NCBI GenBank assembly: GCA_028286485.1
Contig: JAQBRM010000030.1
Location: 1-39,544, forward strand
Direction of reading: 5' to 3'
Length of the DNA: 39,544 nt
Source of the DNA: Candidatus Nomurabacteria bacterium
GTDB taxonomy: Bacteria; Patescibacteriota; Minisyncoccia; Phycocordibacterales; UBA9973
Shown here piece by piece: positions 23,565 through 31,531 of this stretch. Both the position numbers and the translations under genes were made by a program. A model generated the notes under the pieces. That model saw only the letters and a list, made by a program, of their open reading frames with translations. It was not told the origin of the DNA and made no database searches. Every line of letters begins with the position of its first letter. Position 1 is the stretch's first letter.

Positions 23565-23578
23565 TATACTGTTACAAT
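23565..23578 (+). promoter_or_regulatory. ftsK promoter, two candidate -10 boxes
   Basis: The extended -10 TGATATACT (TATACT at 23565-23570) and TACAAT (23573-23578) lie 18 and 10 bases before the ftsK ATG. Either gives a very short leader without a Shine-Dalgarno sequence. Confidence 0.45.
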
Positions 23579-23588
23579 ATCGACCGCT

Positions 23589-25775
23589 ATGGCAAAGAAA
23601 CAATTCCCCAAGAAACAAGCTCCGCAAAAGAATCCGCCGCGCAACAACCACGTAGTCATCGGGCTACTGCTTATTTTGCTGGGATTGATCACATTAGGAG
23701 GAATCATTGGCACGGCAGGGGTAGCGGGGTTTGTGGTCGCTCAAGGCGCTGATGTGCTTTTGGGTACCGGCAAGTTCATTATTCCCATTATTTTCATTAC
23801 CGCCGGGGTATTAGTCATGCGTAAACGCAGCCTCGATGCGACCACGCGGGAAATCATTACCGGCACACTGGGACTACTGGCATTATTGACGCTACTCTCT
23901 TTATATAATGACAGTTGGGGTGGTTTAGTCGGTCATTTGCTGGCTACACCATTACTGGGTACCTTTGATATCCTCTTTACCACGCTTATCTTGATGTTTA
24001 TTACTGCTACCTCATTTATTCTCTTTTTCGATCGTACACCCAACCTTTTCCCCTTCTTCAGTATGTTGGTGGCCCGTATTCGCGCCCTGTTCACCAAGAA
24101 GGAGCCTTCGTATGAAGTTGAGACCACGATGGATGAACCGACAGAAGACTACCTTCCGGCCACTGCTCCAATGATGCCAGAAAAAAGTGTTGAGCAACCA
24201 AAGACGCCGAAAGAACTGACCGTCAATGATGCCTCAGTTGGTGGTGAGCTCATTATCGATCCCAAGAAGCGCGCCTCATTCGGCACCTATACTCCTCCCC
24301 CCTTGAGCCTGCTTGAAGGTGACCGCGGCAAGGCGAACGTCGGTGATGTCAAAGCCAATGCCAACATTATTCGTCGCACCCTCATGAACTTCGGCATTGA
24401 GGTGGAAATGGATGAAGTCACCATCGGACCGACCGTCACGCGCTATGCCTTGAAGCCCGCTCAAGGAGTGAAGCTGTCCCGTATTGTCGGCTTGCAGAGT
24501 GACTTGGCCTTGGCCTTGGCTGCTCATCCGATCCGTATCGAGGCGCCGATCCCCGGCAAGAGTTTGGTGGGTATTGAAATCCCGAACAAGACCAAAGCAA
24601 CGGTTGGTTTGGCCAGCCTGCTGTCTGACCCTTCATTTGCCCAAGACAAGAAGCCTCTCGTGGCTGCCTTGGGCCGAAATATTGCCGGCAAGCCCGTGTT
24701 GAAAAGCATTGCCAAGATGCCACACTTGCTCATCGCCGGTACGACCGGCTCCGGTAAGTCAGTTACTATTCACGCCATCATTACATCGCTCCTCTATCGC
24801 CATGGGCCGGATCAGCTGCGATTTATTTTTGTGGACCCGAAGCGTGTTGAGCTCACGCTCTACAACTCTATTCCCCACCTCCTCACGCCGGTCATCACTG
24901 AACCGAAGAAAGCCATCCTCGCCTTGAAGTGGGCGGCAACGGAAATGAATCGCCGTTACGATATTCTCGAAGGTGAAAGTGTTCGTGATATTGATTCGTA
25001 TCATAAGTTGTACGAAAAGGAACTAGCAAAGCCTGAAACAACCCAGGACCGCATGCCATACATCGTCATCATCATTGATGAGTTGGCCGATATCATGCAA
25101 GCCTACCCTCGTGAACTCGAAGCCGCTATCGTGCGCTTGGCGCAAATGTCCCGCGCCGTCGGCATTCACCTTATTCTCTCCACCCAACGTCCGGAAGTGA
25201 ATATCATTACCGGCCTTATCAAGGCCAACGTGCCGTCCCGTATCGCCCTTCGTGTGCCGACAGGCATCGACTCCCGTACCATTCTGGATACCACTGGCGC
25301 CGAGAAACTATTGGGTCAAGGAGATATGCTGGCCGTAGTGGGGGGTGACAGCCAGGCAGAACGATTGCAGAGTGCATATATCACTGAAGACGAGGTCAAA
25401 AATGTGGTAAAATACCTCAAGAACGCATTCAAAGATGATGTACGAGATACCATTGAACTGAGCGGTACCGTAGGCGGTGGAGGCGACAAAACCATCTTCG
25501 GAGCCGACATTGGTGACGAAGAAGACGATGAACTGTATGAGGAAGCCCGCACTTGCGTGATGGAAGCCGGCAAAGCCTCAACTTCCTATATTCAACGCAA
25601 GCTGAAAGTCGGCTATGCCCGCGCTGCCCGCCTGATCGACCTGCTCGAAGAACGCGGCATTGTCGGACCGGCTGATGGCGCCAAGCCTCGCGAAGTACTG
25701 ATTGGATCCCGCCCCGCCTCAATGGACACTGCGGGGCACGATTCTGCTGAATCGGACGCATCAGCGAACTACTAA
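23589..25775 (+). CDS. ftsK: DNA translocase FtsK/SpoIIIE
   Basis: FtsK is the septal dsDNA pump that clears and aligns chromosome termini at division. The 728-residue product has four N-terminal membrane helices (about 22-45, 60-78, 90-106, 125-147) and a short linker. The motor follows, with Walker A GTTGSGKSV (about 384-392) and Walker B IVIIIDELAD (about 492-501), plus MSRAVGIHLILSTQRP. A C-terminal winged-helix gamma domain (about 655-715: SYIQRKLKVGYARAARL) reads orientation signals. All parts are complete. It is followed by an Ig-like membrane protein and recA in one direction. Confidence 0.96.
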   Translation: MAKKQFPKKQAPQKNPPRNNHVVIGLLLILLGLITLGGIIGTAGVAGFVVAQGADVLLGTGKFIIPIIFITAGVLVMRKRSLDATTREIITGTLGLLALLTLLSLYNDSWGGLVGHLLATPLLGTFDILFTTLILMFITATSFILFFDRTPNLFPFFSMLVARIRALFTKKEPSYEVETTMDEPTEDYLPATAPMMPEKSVEQPKTPKELTVNDASVGGELIIDPKKRASFGTYTPPPLSLLEGDRGKANVGDVKANANIIRRTLMNFGIEVEMDEVTIGPTVTRYALKPAQGVKLSRIVGLQSDLALALAAHPIRIEAPIPGKSLVGIEIPNKTKATVGLASLLSDPSFAQDKKPLVAALGRNIAGKPVLKSIAKMPHLLIAGTTGSGKSVTIHAIITSLLYRHGPDQLRFIFVDPKRVELTLYNSIPHLLTPVITEPKKAILALKWAATEMNRRYDILEGESVRDIDSYHKLYEKELAKPETTQDRMPYIVIIIDELADIMQAYPRELEAAIVRLAQMSRAVGIHLILSTQRPEVNIITGLIKANVPSRIALRVPTGIDSRTILDTTGAEKLLGQGDMLAVVGGDSQAERLQSAYITEDEVKNVVKYLKNAFKDDVRDTIELSGTVGGGGDKTIFGADIGDEEDDELYEEARTCVMEAGKASTSYIQRKLKVGYARAARLIDLLEERGIVGPADGAKPREVLIGSRPASMDTAGHDSAESDASANY

Positions 25776-25778
25776 AAT

Positions 25779-26186
25779 ATGAGAAAAATACAAAAAATGA
25801 TGGGAAAAATTACGCTTACTACTGTCTTGATCGGCACATTGGCTGCGGCTTTTCTTAGCCTCGTGGCCTATAACGTCAAAGATATCGCCTTCGGTACCCC
25901 ATTCACCGTACAAGCGGCCGCTGTCGATGGTGCAACGGTCAACGGCATGTTCATGCCGATCAGCGGCAGCACCAAGCATGCCCAGCAGATCACGATCAAT
26001 GGCCGCACCGTCGGTGTTGATCCTCAGGGCAACTTCAAGGATGGCGTCGTGCTCTCCCCCGGGTATAATATAGTGGAGGTTACAGAACGAGATCAATTTG
26101 GTAAAACAAAAACCGTAGCCTATCACTGGGTAGTAGCACCCTCCGTCTCAGTCGCTCAGAACGATGTCTCCCCTTATCAACGATAA
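25779..26186 (+). CDS. Membrane-anchored Ig-like domain protein
   Basis: The 135-residue product has one N-terminal membrane helix (about 12-32) and an extracytoplasmic beta-sandwich of bacterial Ig/glucodextranase-B-like type: [33 protein letters not shown], then [17 protein letters not shown]. That strand pattern is common in cell-surface binding modules. It starts three bases after ftsK and ends 14 before recA, so it belongs to their transcript. A role at the division site is only suggested by location. Confidence 0.65.
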   Translation: MRKIQKMMGKITLTTVLIGTLAAAFLSLVAYNVKDIAFGTPFTVQAAAVDGATVNGMFMPISGSTKHAQQITINGRTVGVDPQGNFKDGVVLSPGYNIVEVTERDQFGKTKTVAYHWVVAPSVSVAQNDVSPYQR

Positions 26187-26200
26187 TCCTTTTAAACCGT

Positions 26201-27322
26201 ATGGCAAAAAAATCAACACCGAAAGAACATAACGCTTCCATCGAAGATACGATCAAATCAATTCAAACCAAATTTGGCGAAGGCGCCATCATGAAGCTCG
26301 GCGAAACACCGAAGGTAGCAATCGCGGCTGTCCCTACCGGCTCTATCGGCTTGGACATTGCGCTTGGTATCGGTGGCTTGCCTCGTGGCCGTATCATTGA
26401 AATATTCGGACCGGAATCATCCGGTAAGACGACGCTGGCACTGCACGTCGTGGCAGAAGCCCAAAAGCTGGGTGGTGTCTGTGCCTATATTGATGCAGAA
26501 CACGCCATGGATCCCGACTACGCCGCAAATATTGGCGTCAAAATCAATGAACTGCTCATTTCCCAACCAGACACTGGTGAACAAGGACTTGAGATTACCG
26601 AAAGTTTGGTACGTAGTGGCAAAATTGATGTCATTGTTATTGACTCAGTGGCTGCCCTCACTCCGAAAGATGAAATTGAGGGAGACATGGGTGCACAGCA
26701 CATGGGCAAGCAAGCTCGTCTGATGTCACAAGCCCTTCGTAAGCTGACCGCTATTGTTGCTCGATCAAACACGATTGTGATTTTCATCAACCAAATCCGC
26801 ATGCAGATCGGTGTGATGTTTGGTAATCCCGAAACCACTCCGGGCGGCAAGGCTTTGAAGTTCTACACGTCCGTGCGTTTGGATATTCGTCGTATCGCAC
26901 AAATTAAGAAAGGTGAAGAAGTTGTCGGCTCCCGTACCCGTGTGAAGGTGGTGAAGAACAAAGTCGCTGCCCCATTCAAGCAAACAGAGTTCGATATCAT
27001 CTATGGTGAAGGTATTTCCCTCGAAGGTGAACTCTTGGCATTAGGTGAAAGCCTTGGTGTGATCAAGAAGAGTGGTACTTCCTATTCATACATTCCGACC
27101 AACCCACCGAAAGTATCCGCCGCTAAGCCTGCCAAGAAAGGTAAGGGTGATGAATCCCCTGCTGAAGACGGCGAAGTAGGAGCAGATGGTGAAGTGAAGC
27201 TCGGCCGTGGCTACGATGCCTCCCGTATCTTCATGCGTGAAAATACCAAAATCCGCGACCATATCGAGAAAGATATTCGTAAGCGCATGAAAGAAGTAGT
27301 CATGAGCAGCTCCGTAGAGTAA
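26201..27322 (+). CDS. recA: Recombinase RecA
   Basis: RecA forms ATP-dependent filaments on ssDNA for strand exchange and SOS signalling. The 373-residue product is complete: Walker [10 protein letters not shown] (about 70-78), [24 protein letters not shown] (Walker B), the L1 region [18 protein letters not shown] and the L2 region [17 protein letters not shown] basic and acidic C-terminal tail with a Lys/Gly/Glu-rich insert (about 306-332) is longer than usual. The start lacks a Shine-Dalgarno sequence. A strong hairpin terminator follows. Confidence 0.98.
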   Translation: MAKKSTPKEHNASIEDTIKSIQTKFGEGAIMKLGETPKVAIAAVPTGSIGLDIALGIGGLPRGRIIEIFGPESSGKTTLALHVVAEAQKLGGVCAYIDAEHAMDPDYAANIGVKINELLISQPDTGEQGLEITESLVRSGKIDVIVIDSVAALTPKDEIEGDMGAQHMGKQARLMSQALRKLTAIVARSNTIVIFINQIRMQIGVMFGNPETTPGGKALKFYTSVRLDIRRIAQIKKGEEVVGSRTRVKVVKNKVAAPFKQTEFDIIYGEGISLEGELLALGESLGVIKKSGTSYSYIPTNPPKVSAAKPAKKGKGDESPAEDGEVGADGEVKLGRGYDASRIFMRENTKIRDHIEKDIRKRMKEVVMSSSVE

Positions 27323-27342
27323 TCCCCTTCTTTTTATAAGCT

Positions 27343-27386
27343 AAAAAAGCAATACCTCTGTAGAATATTCTGGGTATTGCTTTTTT
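27343..27386 (+). terminator. Rho-independent terminator after recA
   Basis: The arms AAAAAAGCAATACC (27343-27356) and GGTATTGCTTTTTT (27373-27386) are perfectly complementary across a 16-base loop, which itself contains the palindrome AGAATATTCT. The T-run supports termination on the plus strand. Confidence 0.88.
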
Positions 27387-27432
27387 GTTGTTTTGTGTTA
27401 TTGTTATAAAAAATCACAAAAACACATTAATA

Positions 27433-27999
27433 ATGAGAAACGATATGACTGCGGATTTTAAAGCCCGCTACCCTGCTATTGCCCAATATGTTGATATTGT
27501 GTTGGAAACACCACGGGAATTCTACATGTATAACGCCACTGTAACCATTGAAGAGGCGTTCAAAAATGCGCTCATCGAAGACCCTGCAATAGAAGCGTTC
27601 GAGATATCCGCCTTGGGAAGCATTGCCGAATGGTTGGAATGGTTTATCTTCGCTGATAATCTGTCTCATAATGGACGTATTACGTTTGAGATAGAAACAC
27701 TTAAGAAGGAAGAACATGCCGCCTTACGCGCAATCGTGCAAAAGAACAAGGTACGGCGCAATCCTATGAATCAACTGCAAACGTTTTTGCTTGATGAACA
27801 CATAGGAAATCACAGTATTATCATACACGATAACAATCGCCGGCTTTTGGAAAAATTAGTGAAAACTATTACCCCCGAAAAAGGCCACCCTCATAGTGCC
27901 TACGATGAATTCGATAATAAGAGAAAAGTCCATTATGTAGGACTTTTTGCAGCAGTGATCAGAAGTATCTGCCTTGATTACATCAAATCGAAAGAGTAA
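27433..27999 (+). CDS. Uncharacterised 188-residue protein
   Basis: I do not recognise this family. The product is soluble, acidic and mixed alpha/beta, with no signal or membrane segment. Notable stretches are YVDIVLETPREFYMYNA near the N-terminus, ISALGSIAEWLEWFIFADN, and a C-terminal VGLFAAVIRSICLDYIKSKE helix. It stands alone between the recA terminator and its own terminator. A TGTTATAAA extended -10 lies about 30 bases upstream. The ATG at 27433 is preferred to an upstream one that would overlap this promoter; a further ATG four codons on is possible. Confidence 0.6.
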   Translation: MRNDMTADFKARYPAIAQYVDIVLETPREFYMYNATVTIEEAFKNALIEDPAIEAFEISALGSIAEWLEWFIFADNLSHNGRITFEIETLKKEEHAALRAIVQKNKVRRNPMNQLQTFLLDEHIGNHSIIIHDNNRRLLEKLVKTITPEKGHPHSAYDEFDNKRKVHYVGLFAAVIRSICLDYIKSKE

Positions 28000-28002
28000 C
28001 AC

Positions 28003-28027
28003 AAAGCCTCCCTTGGGAGGCTTTTTT
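28003..28027 (+). terminator. Rho-independent terminator after the orphan gene
   Basis: AAAGCCTCCC and GGGAGGCTTT are perfect arms with a two-base centre (a four-base loop if the last pair opens). They are followed by further T's. Confidence 0.9.
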
Positions 28028-28028
28028 A

Positions 28029-28058
28029 TTGGACAATTGTCCCCTATTCGGCTACAAT
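28029..28058 (+). promoter_or_regulatory. efp promoter (TTGGAC-18-TACAAT), leaderless
   Basis: The -35 TTGGAC (28029-28034) and -10 TACAAT (28053-28058) are 18 bases apart. The -10 ends eight bases before the efp ATG, so the mRNA should begin within a base or two of the start codon. Confidence 0.65.
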
Positions 28059-28066
28059 CGAGACCT

Positions 28067-28648
28067 ATGGCAATGCTTGAATATAACGAGATCCGCGAAC
28101 GAAAAATCATTCTCTGGGAAGGCGAGCCCTATGAAGTCATTACCAGTCATGTCTTCCGCAAACAGCAGCGCAAGCCGGTCAATGCAACCAAGATCAAGAA
28201 TCTCATCACCGGCCGCGTGGCGGAAATCTCCTTCGGCTCATCCGAAAAGGTGCATGAAGCGGACATGATCAGCCGCCCGGCGATCTTCCTGTACAAAGCC
28301 AAGGGCGAAGTCTGGCTGTGCGATGCCAAGGACAAGAGCCAGCGCTTTTCATTGAAGGAGGATATTGTCGGCGACAAGCTGAAGTACATCAAGGATAACA
28401 GTGAAGTTGACCTGATCATTTTCACCAATGACGATGATGAAGAGCAGGTTATTGGCGTGAAGGTACCGATCAAAGTAGAGTTGGAAATTACCGAAGCTCC
28501 TCCGGTCATCAAAGGTGCCAGTGCCAACACCGGCAACAAGGTGGTCACGCTCGAAAACGGCGCGACCATCAACGCTCCCCTTTTCGTCGCTGCCGGCGAC
28601 CGCATCCGCATCAACACTGAGACAGGTGAGTATGTCGAGCGCGCGTAA
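28067..28648 (+). CDS. efp: Translation elongation factor P
   Basis: EF-P enters the ribosomal E site and helps form peptide bonds at polyproline stretches. The 193-residue product shows the three beta-barrel domains, with NEIRERKIILWEGEPYEV, ATKIKNLITG, and a C-terminal VTLENGATINAPLFVAAGDRI. The tip loop of domain I, normally P-G-K-G with the modified Lys (or Arg/Pro variants), reads FRKQQRKPVNA (30-40), with Gln where the modified residue should be. The start at 28067 is set by the promoter and by the family N-terminus. A 20-bp-stem terminator follows. Confidence 0.93.
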   Translation: MAMLEYNEIRERKIILWEGEPYEVITSHVFRKQQRKPVNATKIKNLITGRVAEISFGSSEKVHEADMISRPAIFLYKAKGEVWLCDAKDKSQRFSLKEDIVGDKLKYIKDNSEVDLIIFTNDDDEEQVIGVKVPIKVELEITEAPPVIKGASANTGNKVVTLENGATINAPLFVAAGDRIRINTETGEYVERA

Positions 28649-28667
28649 GCTACACTCGTCTAACCCC

Positions 28668-28710
28668 AAAACAAAAAGCCGATTCCCTTTGGGAATCGGC
28701 TTTTTGTTTT
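28668..28710. terminator. Bidirectional terminator between efp and rpsR
   Basis: Perfect 20-base arms (28668-28687 and 28691-28710) with a TTT loop: a GC-rich core GCCGATTCCC flanked by A-rich and T-rich ends. It terminates convergent efp (plus) and rpsF-ssb-rpsR (minus). Confidence 0.93.
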
Positions 28711-28711
28711 G

Positions 28712-28912
28712 TTAGTTTACGATAAACGGCAAGAGTGCCATGAATCGTGAGCGCTTTACGGCTTCGGCCAGAGAACGTTGGTTCTTGGCACTGAGACCGG
28801 TGCGGCGACGAGACAGGATACGGCCATTCGGGTTCAAAAACCGTTTAAGGTTTTCTACATCCTTGTAGTCGATAAACTGAATGTTGTTTGAATTAAAGTA
28901 ATCGTTTTTCAT
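28712..28912 (-). CDS. rpsR: 30S ribosomal protein bS18
   Basis: The 66-residue product has the S18 core: [19 protein letters not shown], then [20 protein letters not shown] and a terminal [10 protein letters not shown]18 binds S6 on the platform of the small subunit. It is the last gene of rpsF-ssb-rpsR, five bases after ssb, and ends two bases from the bidirectional terminator stem. Confidence 0.96.
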   Translation of the reverse strand: MKNDYFNSNNIQFIDYKDVENLKRFLNPNGRILSRRRTGLSAKNQRSLAEAVKRSRFMALLPFIVN

Positions 28913-28917
28913 ATGAA

Positions 28918-29394
28918 TTAGAATGGAATGTCTTCAAGGTTTATTTCTTCATCGGGATACTCAATGGTATCAAGATCAGCCGGAGCGCTCTTTTGAGGAG
29001 CCTCTCCGTCACTGATACCGCTGGCGGACTGGGGAGCAGTATTACTGTACCCTCCGGTCGCGCCGCCCGGCTTCGGGCCGAACTGGAATGTATCGATAAC
29101 GATTTCAGTACGGTAGTTTTTCTTGCCGTCCTGGCCATCCCAGCTGCGTGTCTGAATGCGGCCTTCTACGAACAGTGAGCTGCCCTTGCGAGCATACTGA
29201 GCGAGGTTCTCCGCCTGACGTCCAAATGACACAAGGTTGTGGTATTCGGTCGCTTCTTGGCGAGCGCCAGCCTGATCTTTCCAGACGCGGTTGGTAGCAA
29301 GCGCAATGCTGGCTACCTTGCTGCCTGAAGGCAATGCCTTCAATTCAGGATCGCGGGTAAGGTTACCGATGAGAAATACTTTGTTGAGATACAT
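28918..29394 (-). CDS. ssb: Single-stranded DNA-binding protein
   Basis: SSB coats ssDNA and recruits repair and replication factors. The 158-residue product has the OB fold ([56 protein letters not shown]). A Gly/Ser/Ala-rich linker follows at about 110-145, then the acidic tip NLEDIPF, the partner-binding tail. It sits between rpsF and rpsR as in most bacteria. A TATAAT inside a short palindrome about 32 bases before the ATG may be a secondary promoter. Confidence 0.97.
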   Translation of the reverse strand: MYLNKVFLIGNLTRDPELKALPSGSKVASIALATNRVWKDQAGARQEATEYHNLVSFGRQAENLAQYARKGSSLFVEGRIQTRSWDGQDGKKNYRTEIVIDTFQFGPKPGGATGGYSNTAPQSASGISDGEAPQKSAPADLDTIEYPDEEINLEDIPF

Positions 29395-29437
29395 GGGATA
29401 AATGGGTAATTAGGGTAATAATTCCTATTATAGGATA

Positions 29438-29971
29438 TTACGCTTCGGTTGTCTCGCTAGGTGCTTCGACCGCCATATCCGCTGCCACGTCAGGGAGTTT
29501 TTCGTGGAGTTCCTTCACCTCTTCATGCGTGTCTTCGATGACGTCTTCATTTGCTGCTGCAAGTTCTTCTTCAGAAACTTCCATTTCATCAAATGAAACA
29601 TTGTCGCGCTTCGCTTCAATCTTCGGCTTTTTGAATTGCACCAAGTTTTCCGCGCTGGTCTTGATGAGCATGTAGCGCATCAATTCCAAATTTGCATCAA
29701 GCGCTTTCTTCAATACGGCTTGTGACTCGGGAGCTGCGGTGAATTTCATCCAACCGAAGTATCCTTGCGTCCATTTCATTTTCTTACTCTTCACGTTTTT
29801 TTCGATTCGGTATGCGAGATCGATGAATTCGGTAGTGCCTTCTGCACCAACGGTTCCACCAGCTGCTGCAACAGCAGCTTTCAGTTCAGCAACCTTTTGG
29901 TCTACTTCACTTTCAGGAACAGTGGGTACCAGAATGAATCCGAGTTCGTACGTACGATTTTCTTCTGACAT
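29438..29971 (-). CDS. rpsF: 30S ribosomal protein bS6 with acidic C-terminal extension
   Basis: The 177-residue product starts MSEENRTYELGFILVP and has the S6 ferredoxin-like fold to about residue 105: VDQKVAELKAAVAAAGG, LAYRIEKNVKSKKMKWTQGY, LELMRYMLIKTSAE. A Glu-rich tail of about 70 residues (ELAAANEDVIEDTHEEVKEL and on) follows; E. coli S6 also has an acidic, modified tail, but a shorter one. S6 dimerises with S18. The ATG at 29971 is set by the family N-terminus. It is preceded by a long structured leader, so feedback control by S6:S18 is likely. Confidence 0.95.
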   Translation of the reverse strand: MSEENRTYELGFILVPTVPESEVDQKVAELKAAVAAAGGTVGAEGTTEFIDLAYRIEKNVKSKKMKWTQGYFGWMKFTAAPESQAVLKKALDANLELMRYMLIKTSAENLVQFKKPKIEAKRDNVSFDEMEVSEEELAAANEDVIEDTHEEVKELHEKLPDVAADMAVEAPSETTEA

Positions 29972-29997
29972 TATTAATGATGAATTACACTTACTCA

Positions 29998-30069
29998 CCA
30001 AAACATATATTTATACTCTGCGGGTTTTCGCCCACTTAGCATGTCCTCGAGTACAAATATATGTTTTGG
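29998..30069 (-). ncRNA. Structured rpsF leader: 21-bp helix with inner hairpin
   Basis: Segments 29998-30018 and 30049-30069 form a 21-base-pair helix. Its single non-Watson-Crick position is G.U in minus-strand RNA but A.C in plus-strand RNA. Inside the 30-base loop, GTGGG and CCCGC (minus strand) form a second hairpin, whose U.G pair likewise fits only the minus strand. It lies 26 bases before the rpsF ATG. It is probably an autoregulatory element; similarity to the known S6:S18 mRNA motif is not established by eye. Confidence 0.7.
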
Positions 30070-30120
30070 GTCGTCGTGCAATTCTATTTTATTGCTAAAC
30101 GAGCCCGCTTCGGACCAATG

Positions 30121-30136
30121 CCCTGCTATTGCAGGG
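30121..30136 (-). ncRNA. Additional hairpin early in the rpsF leader
   Basis: CCCTGC-TATT-GCAGGG is a compact stem in the 5' part of the predicted rpsF leader. It can be extended by an outer GCCC/GGGC pairing between about 30107-30110 and 30142-30145. Together with the 21-bp helix it gives a two-module leader of about 175 bases. Confidence 0.45.
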
Positions 30137-30154
30137 AACGGGGGCTACCGGCAC

Positions 30155-30183
30155 ATACTACCTTATAACGGCCGGTTTGTAAA
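30155..30183 (-). promoter_or_regulatory. rpsF operon promoter (TTTACA-17-TAGTAT)
   Basis: The -35 TTTACA (30178-30183) and -10 TAGTAT (30155-30160) have the optimal 17-base spacing. Initiation near 30148 gives a leader of about 177 bases containing both hairpin modules. The -35 lies within the T-tract of the upstream terminator. Confidence 0.65.
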
Positions 30184-30207
30184 ATAAAAAGCCCCTATTG
30201 GGGGCTT
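30181..30207 (-). terminator. Rho-independent terminator of the 30213 gene
   Basis: On the minus strand the stem AAGCCCC/GGGGCTT is followed by TTTTTATTTT. It starts five bases after the stop of the orphan gene. Confidence 0.85.
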
Positions 30208-30212
30208 AGATT

Positions 30213-30647
30213 TTAGATGGCCTGAGGAACATTTATAGGCTTATAATTAACAGGTTTTGGGAAGGCTTTATACGCAGCGCGGGCCAGGATACGAACTTTC
30301 TTTTGGGGATAACAAGCGACAAGGATACGCATGGCGTCGAGTATGCCACCTTCTCCTTCATACTGCCTCCAAGTACCGGACCTTGCCTGAAGAACGATTC
30401 TGGAGCTGATAAACGGGAGAAAACGCTCCGGATAAAGGCGCATGGCACGAGTAACTATTTTTACTGCGGAATAAAAATTGATGTTTTGCTTCTGATAAAA
30501 AGAGGTATTTTTATCCATTATTCTCCTACTCATATCCTTGATCACTTGTATTGCGAACCAGGGCTCGGGTACATAAGTAATATCACCTATCCTGCCTTCT
30601 TTTTGAGGACTGTTATTTATTTTTGTCATAACGCTAGTTTTCCGCAT
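30213..30647 (-). CDS. Uncharacterised basic protein
   Basis: I do not recognise this family. Read from the ATG at 30647 (MRKTSVMTKINNSPQ) it has 144 residues; the ATG at 30629 is an alternative. It is basic and mostly helical, with YVPEPWFAIQVIKDMSRRIM, SAVKIVTRAMRLYPERFLPF and a C-terminal PKPVNYKPINVPQAI. No signal peptide is present. It has its own terminator. Upstream lie a GCTAGT/ACTAGC hairpin (30633-30653) and a perfect palindrome (30680-30704). A nucleic-acid-binding role is conceivable from its charge but unproven. Confidence 0.55.
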   Translation of the reverse strand: MRKTSVMTKINNSPQKEGRIGDITYVPEPWFAIQVIKDMSRRIMDKNTSFYQKQNINFYSAVKIVTRAMRLYPERFLPFISSRIVLQARSGTWRQYEGEGGILDAMRILVACYPQKKVRILARAAYKAFPKPVNYKPINVPQAI

Positions 30648-30679
30648 ACTAGCATCTTGTGTGCTGCTTAGCAACGCAT

Positions 30680-30704
30680 ACTCTTTAGACCCGGTCTAAA
30701 GAGT
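30680..30704. repeat. Perfect 25-base palindrome at the tatD 3' end
   Basis: ACTCTTTAGACC (30680-30691) is exactly inverted at 30693-30704 around one base. It includes the tatD stop codon and lies about 35 bases before the orphan gene that follows. It has no T-run, so it looks more like an operator or RNA-processing hairpin than a terminator. Confidence 0.6.
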
Positions 30705-31481
30705 GTGGAACAGGGTTTGGGCGTTTTGGAGAAGCTGAGCTTCTACGGTTTCTAGGGGCAAATCCTTTATTTCAGCGATTTTTTTGACTATTTCCACGAC
30801 ATAGGCCGGTTCATTGCGTTTGCCGCGATAGGGAGCAGGGGCGGCAAATGGCGCGTCTGTTTCGCTCAGAATACGGTCTAGGGGCACCATTGCCACAATA
30901 GCCTCATATTCCTTCACAAATGTAATAACGCCCGAGAAAGAAATATAGAAGCCCAGATCAAGAAATTCCTGCGCAATACGCTCATCCCCTGCAAAGAAAT
31001 GCGCGGTACCAGTCAGTTGCGGCGCCGCTGTTTTGTACTCTTTCAGAATGGCGATGGCGTCGTCGTAGGCATCCATAGTGCCGACTTCCGGACGGATGTG
31101 CAGCATCAATGGCAAGCCGCTCTCTATCGCCAATTCTATCTGCCGACGAAAAAGTATTACTTGCTCATTTTTGTACTCGCGCTCCGCTTCACGAAAATAA
31201 TCCAAGCCGCACTCCCCGATCGCCACGACATTTGTTCCTTCCGCCAACGCCGCAAATTCCACCGCATCCCATTCCTGTGACCATTCCGTCGGATGCTGCC
31301 CCACACAAGCCCAGATGTTTTCATTATCCCGGGCAATTTCTATCGCCAGCTTGCTCGTCTCCAAATCAATGCCGATACATATCGTGCCCACTTCCGCCTC
31401 ATTCATGCGTGCAATCGCCACTTCCCGATCTTCATCAAACTGCGCGAGGTTGTAATGCGAATGTGTGTCTATGGTTTTCAT
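30696..31481 (-). CDS. tatD: TatD family metal-dependent hydrolase
   Basis: TatD-type proteins are TIM-barrel metal-dependent DNases or hydrolases. The 261-residue length is standard. Metal ligands are visible in IDTHSHYN (His7, His9), IGECGLDYF (Glu about 92), LHIRPE (His about 129), GTAHFF (His about 157) and SETDAPF (Asp about 209). A TACTAT box six bases before the ATG implies a leaderless transcript. The neighbouring metG is a common partner of tatD in bacterial genomes. Confidence 0.93.
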   Translation of the reverse strand: MKTIDTHSHYNLAQFDEDREVAIARMNEAEVGTICIGIDLETSKLAIEIARDNENIWACVGQHPTEWSQEWDAVEFAALAEGTNVVAIGECGLDYFREAEREYKNEQVILFRRQIELAIESGLPLMLHIRPEVGTMDAYDDAIAILKEYKTAAPQLTGTAHFFAGDERIAQEFLDLGFYISFSGVITFVKEYEAIVAMVPLDRILSETDAPFAAPAPYRGKRNEPAYVVEIVKKIAEIKDLPLETVEAQLLQNAQTLFHTL

Positions 31482-31487
31482 AAATTC

Positions 31488-31493
31488 ATAGTA
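31488..31493 (-). promoter_or_regulatory. -10 box (TGTTACTAT) of tatD
   Basis: An extended -10, with TACTAT ending six bases before the ATG at 31481. A leaderless mRNA is predicted. Confidence 0.55.
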
Positions 31494-31531
31494 ACAGAAA
31501 GTACCTTGTACCTCCAGTATCCACGCTCCGT

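Noticed and set aside
30069-30180. tRNA or other classical RNA gene in the GC-rich hairpin region upstream of rpsF
   Set aside because: No TPsiC (GGTTCGA) or acceptor-stem pattern; the promoter position shows it is better explained as an mRNA leader.
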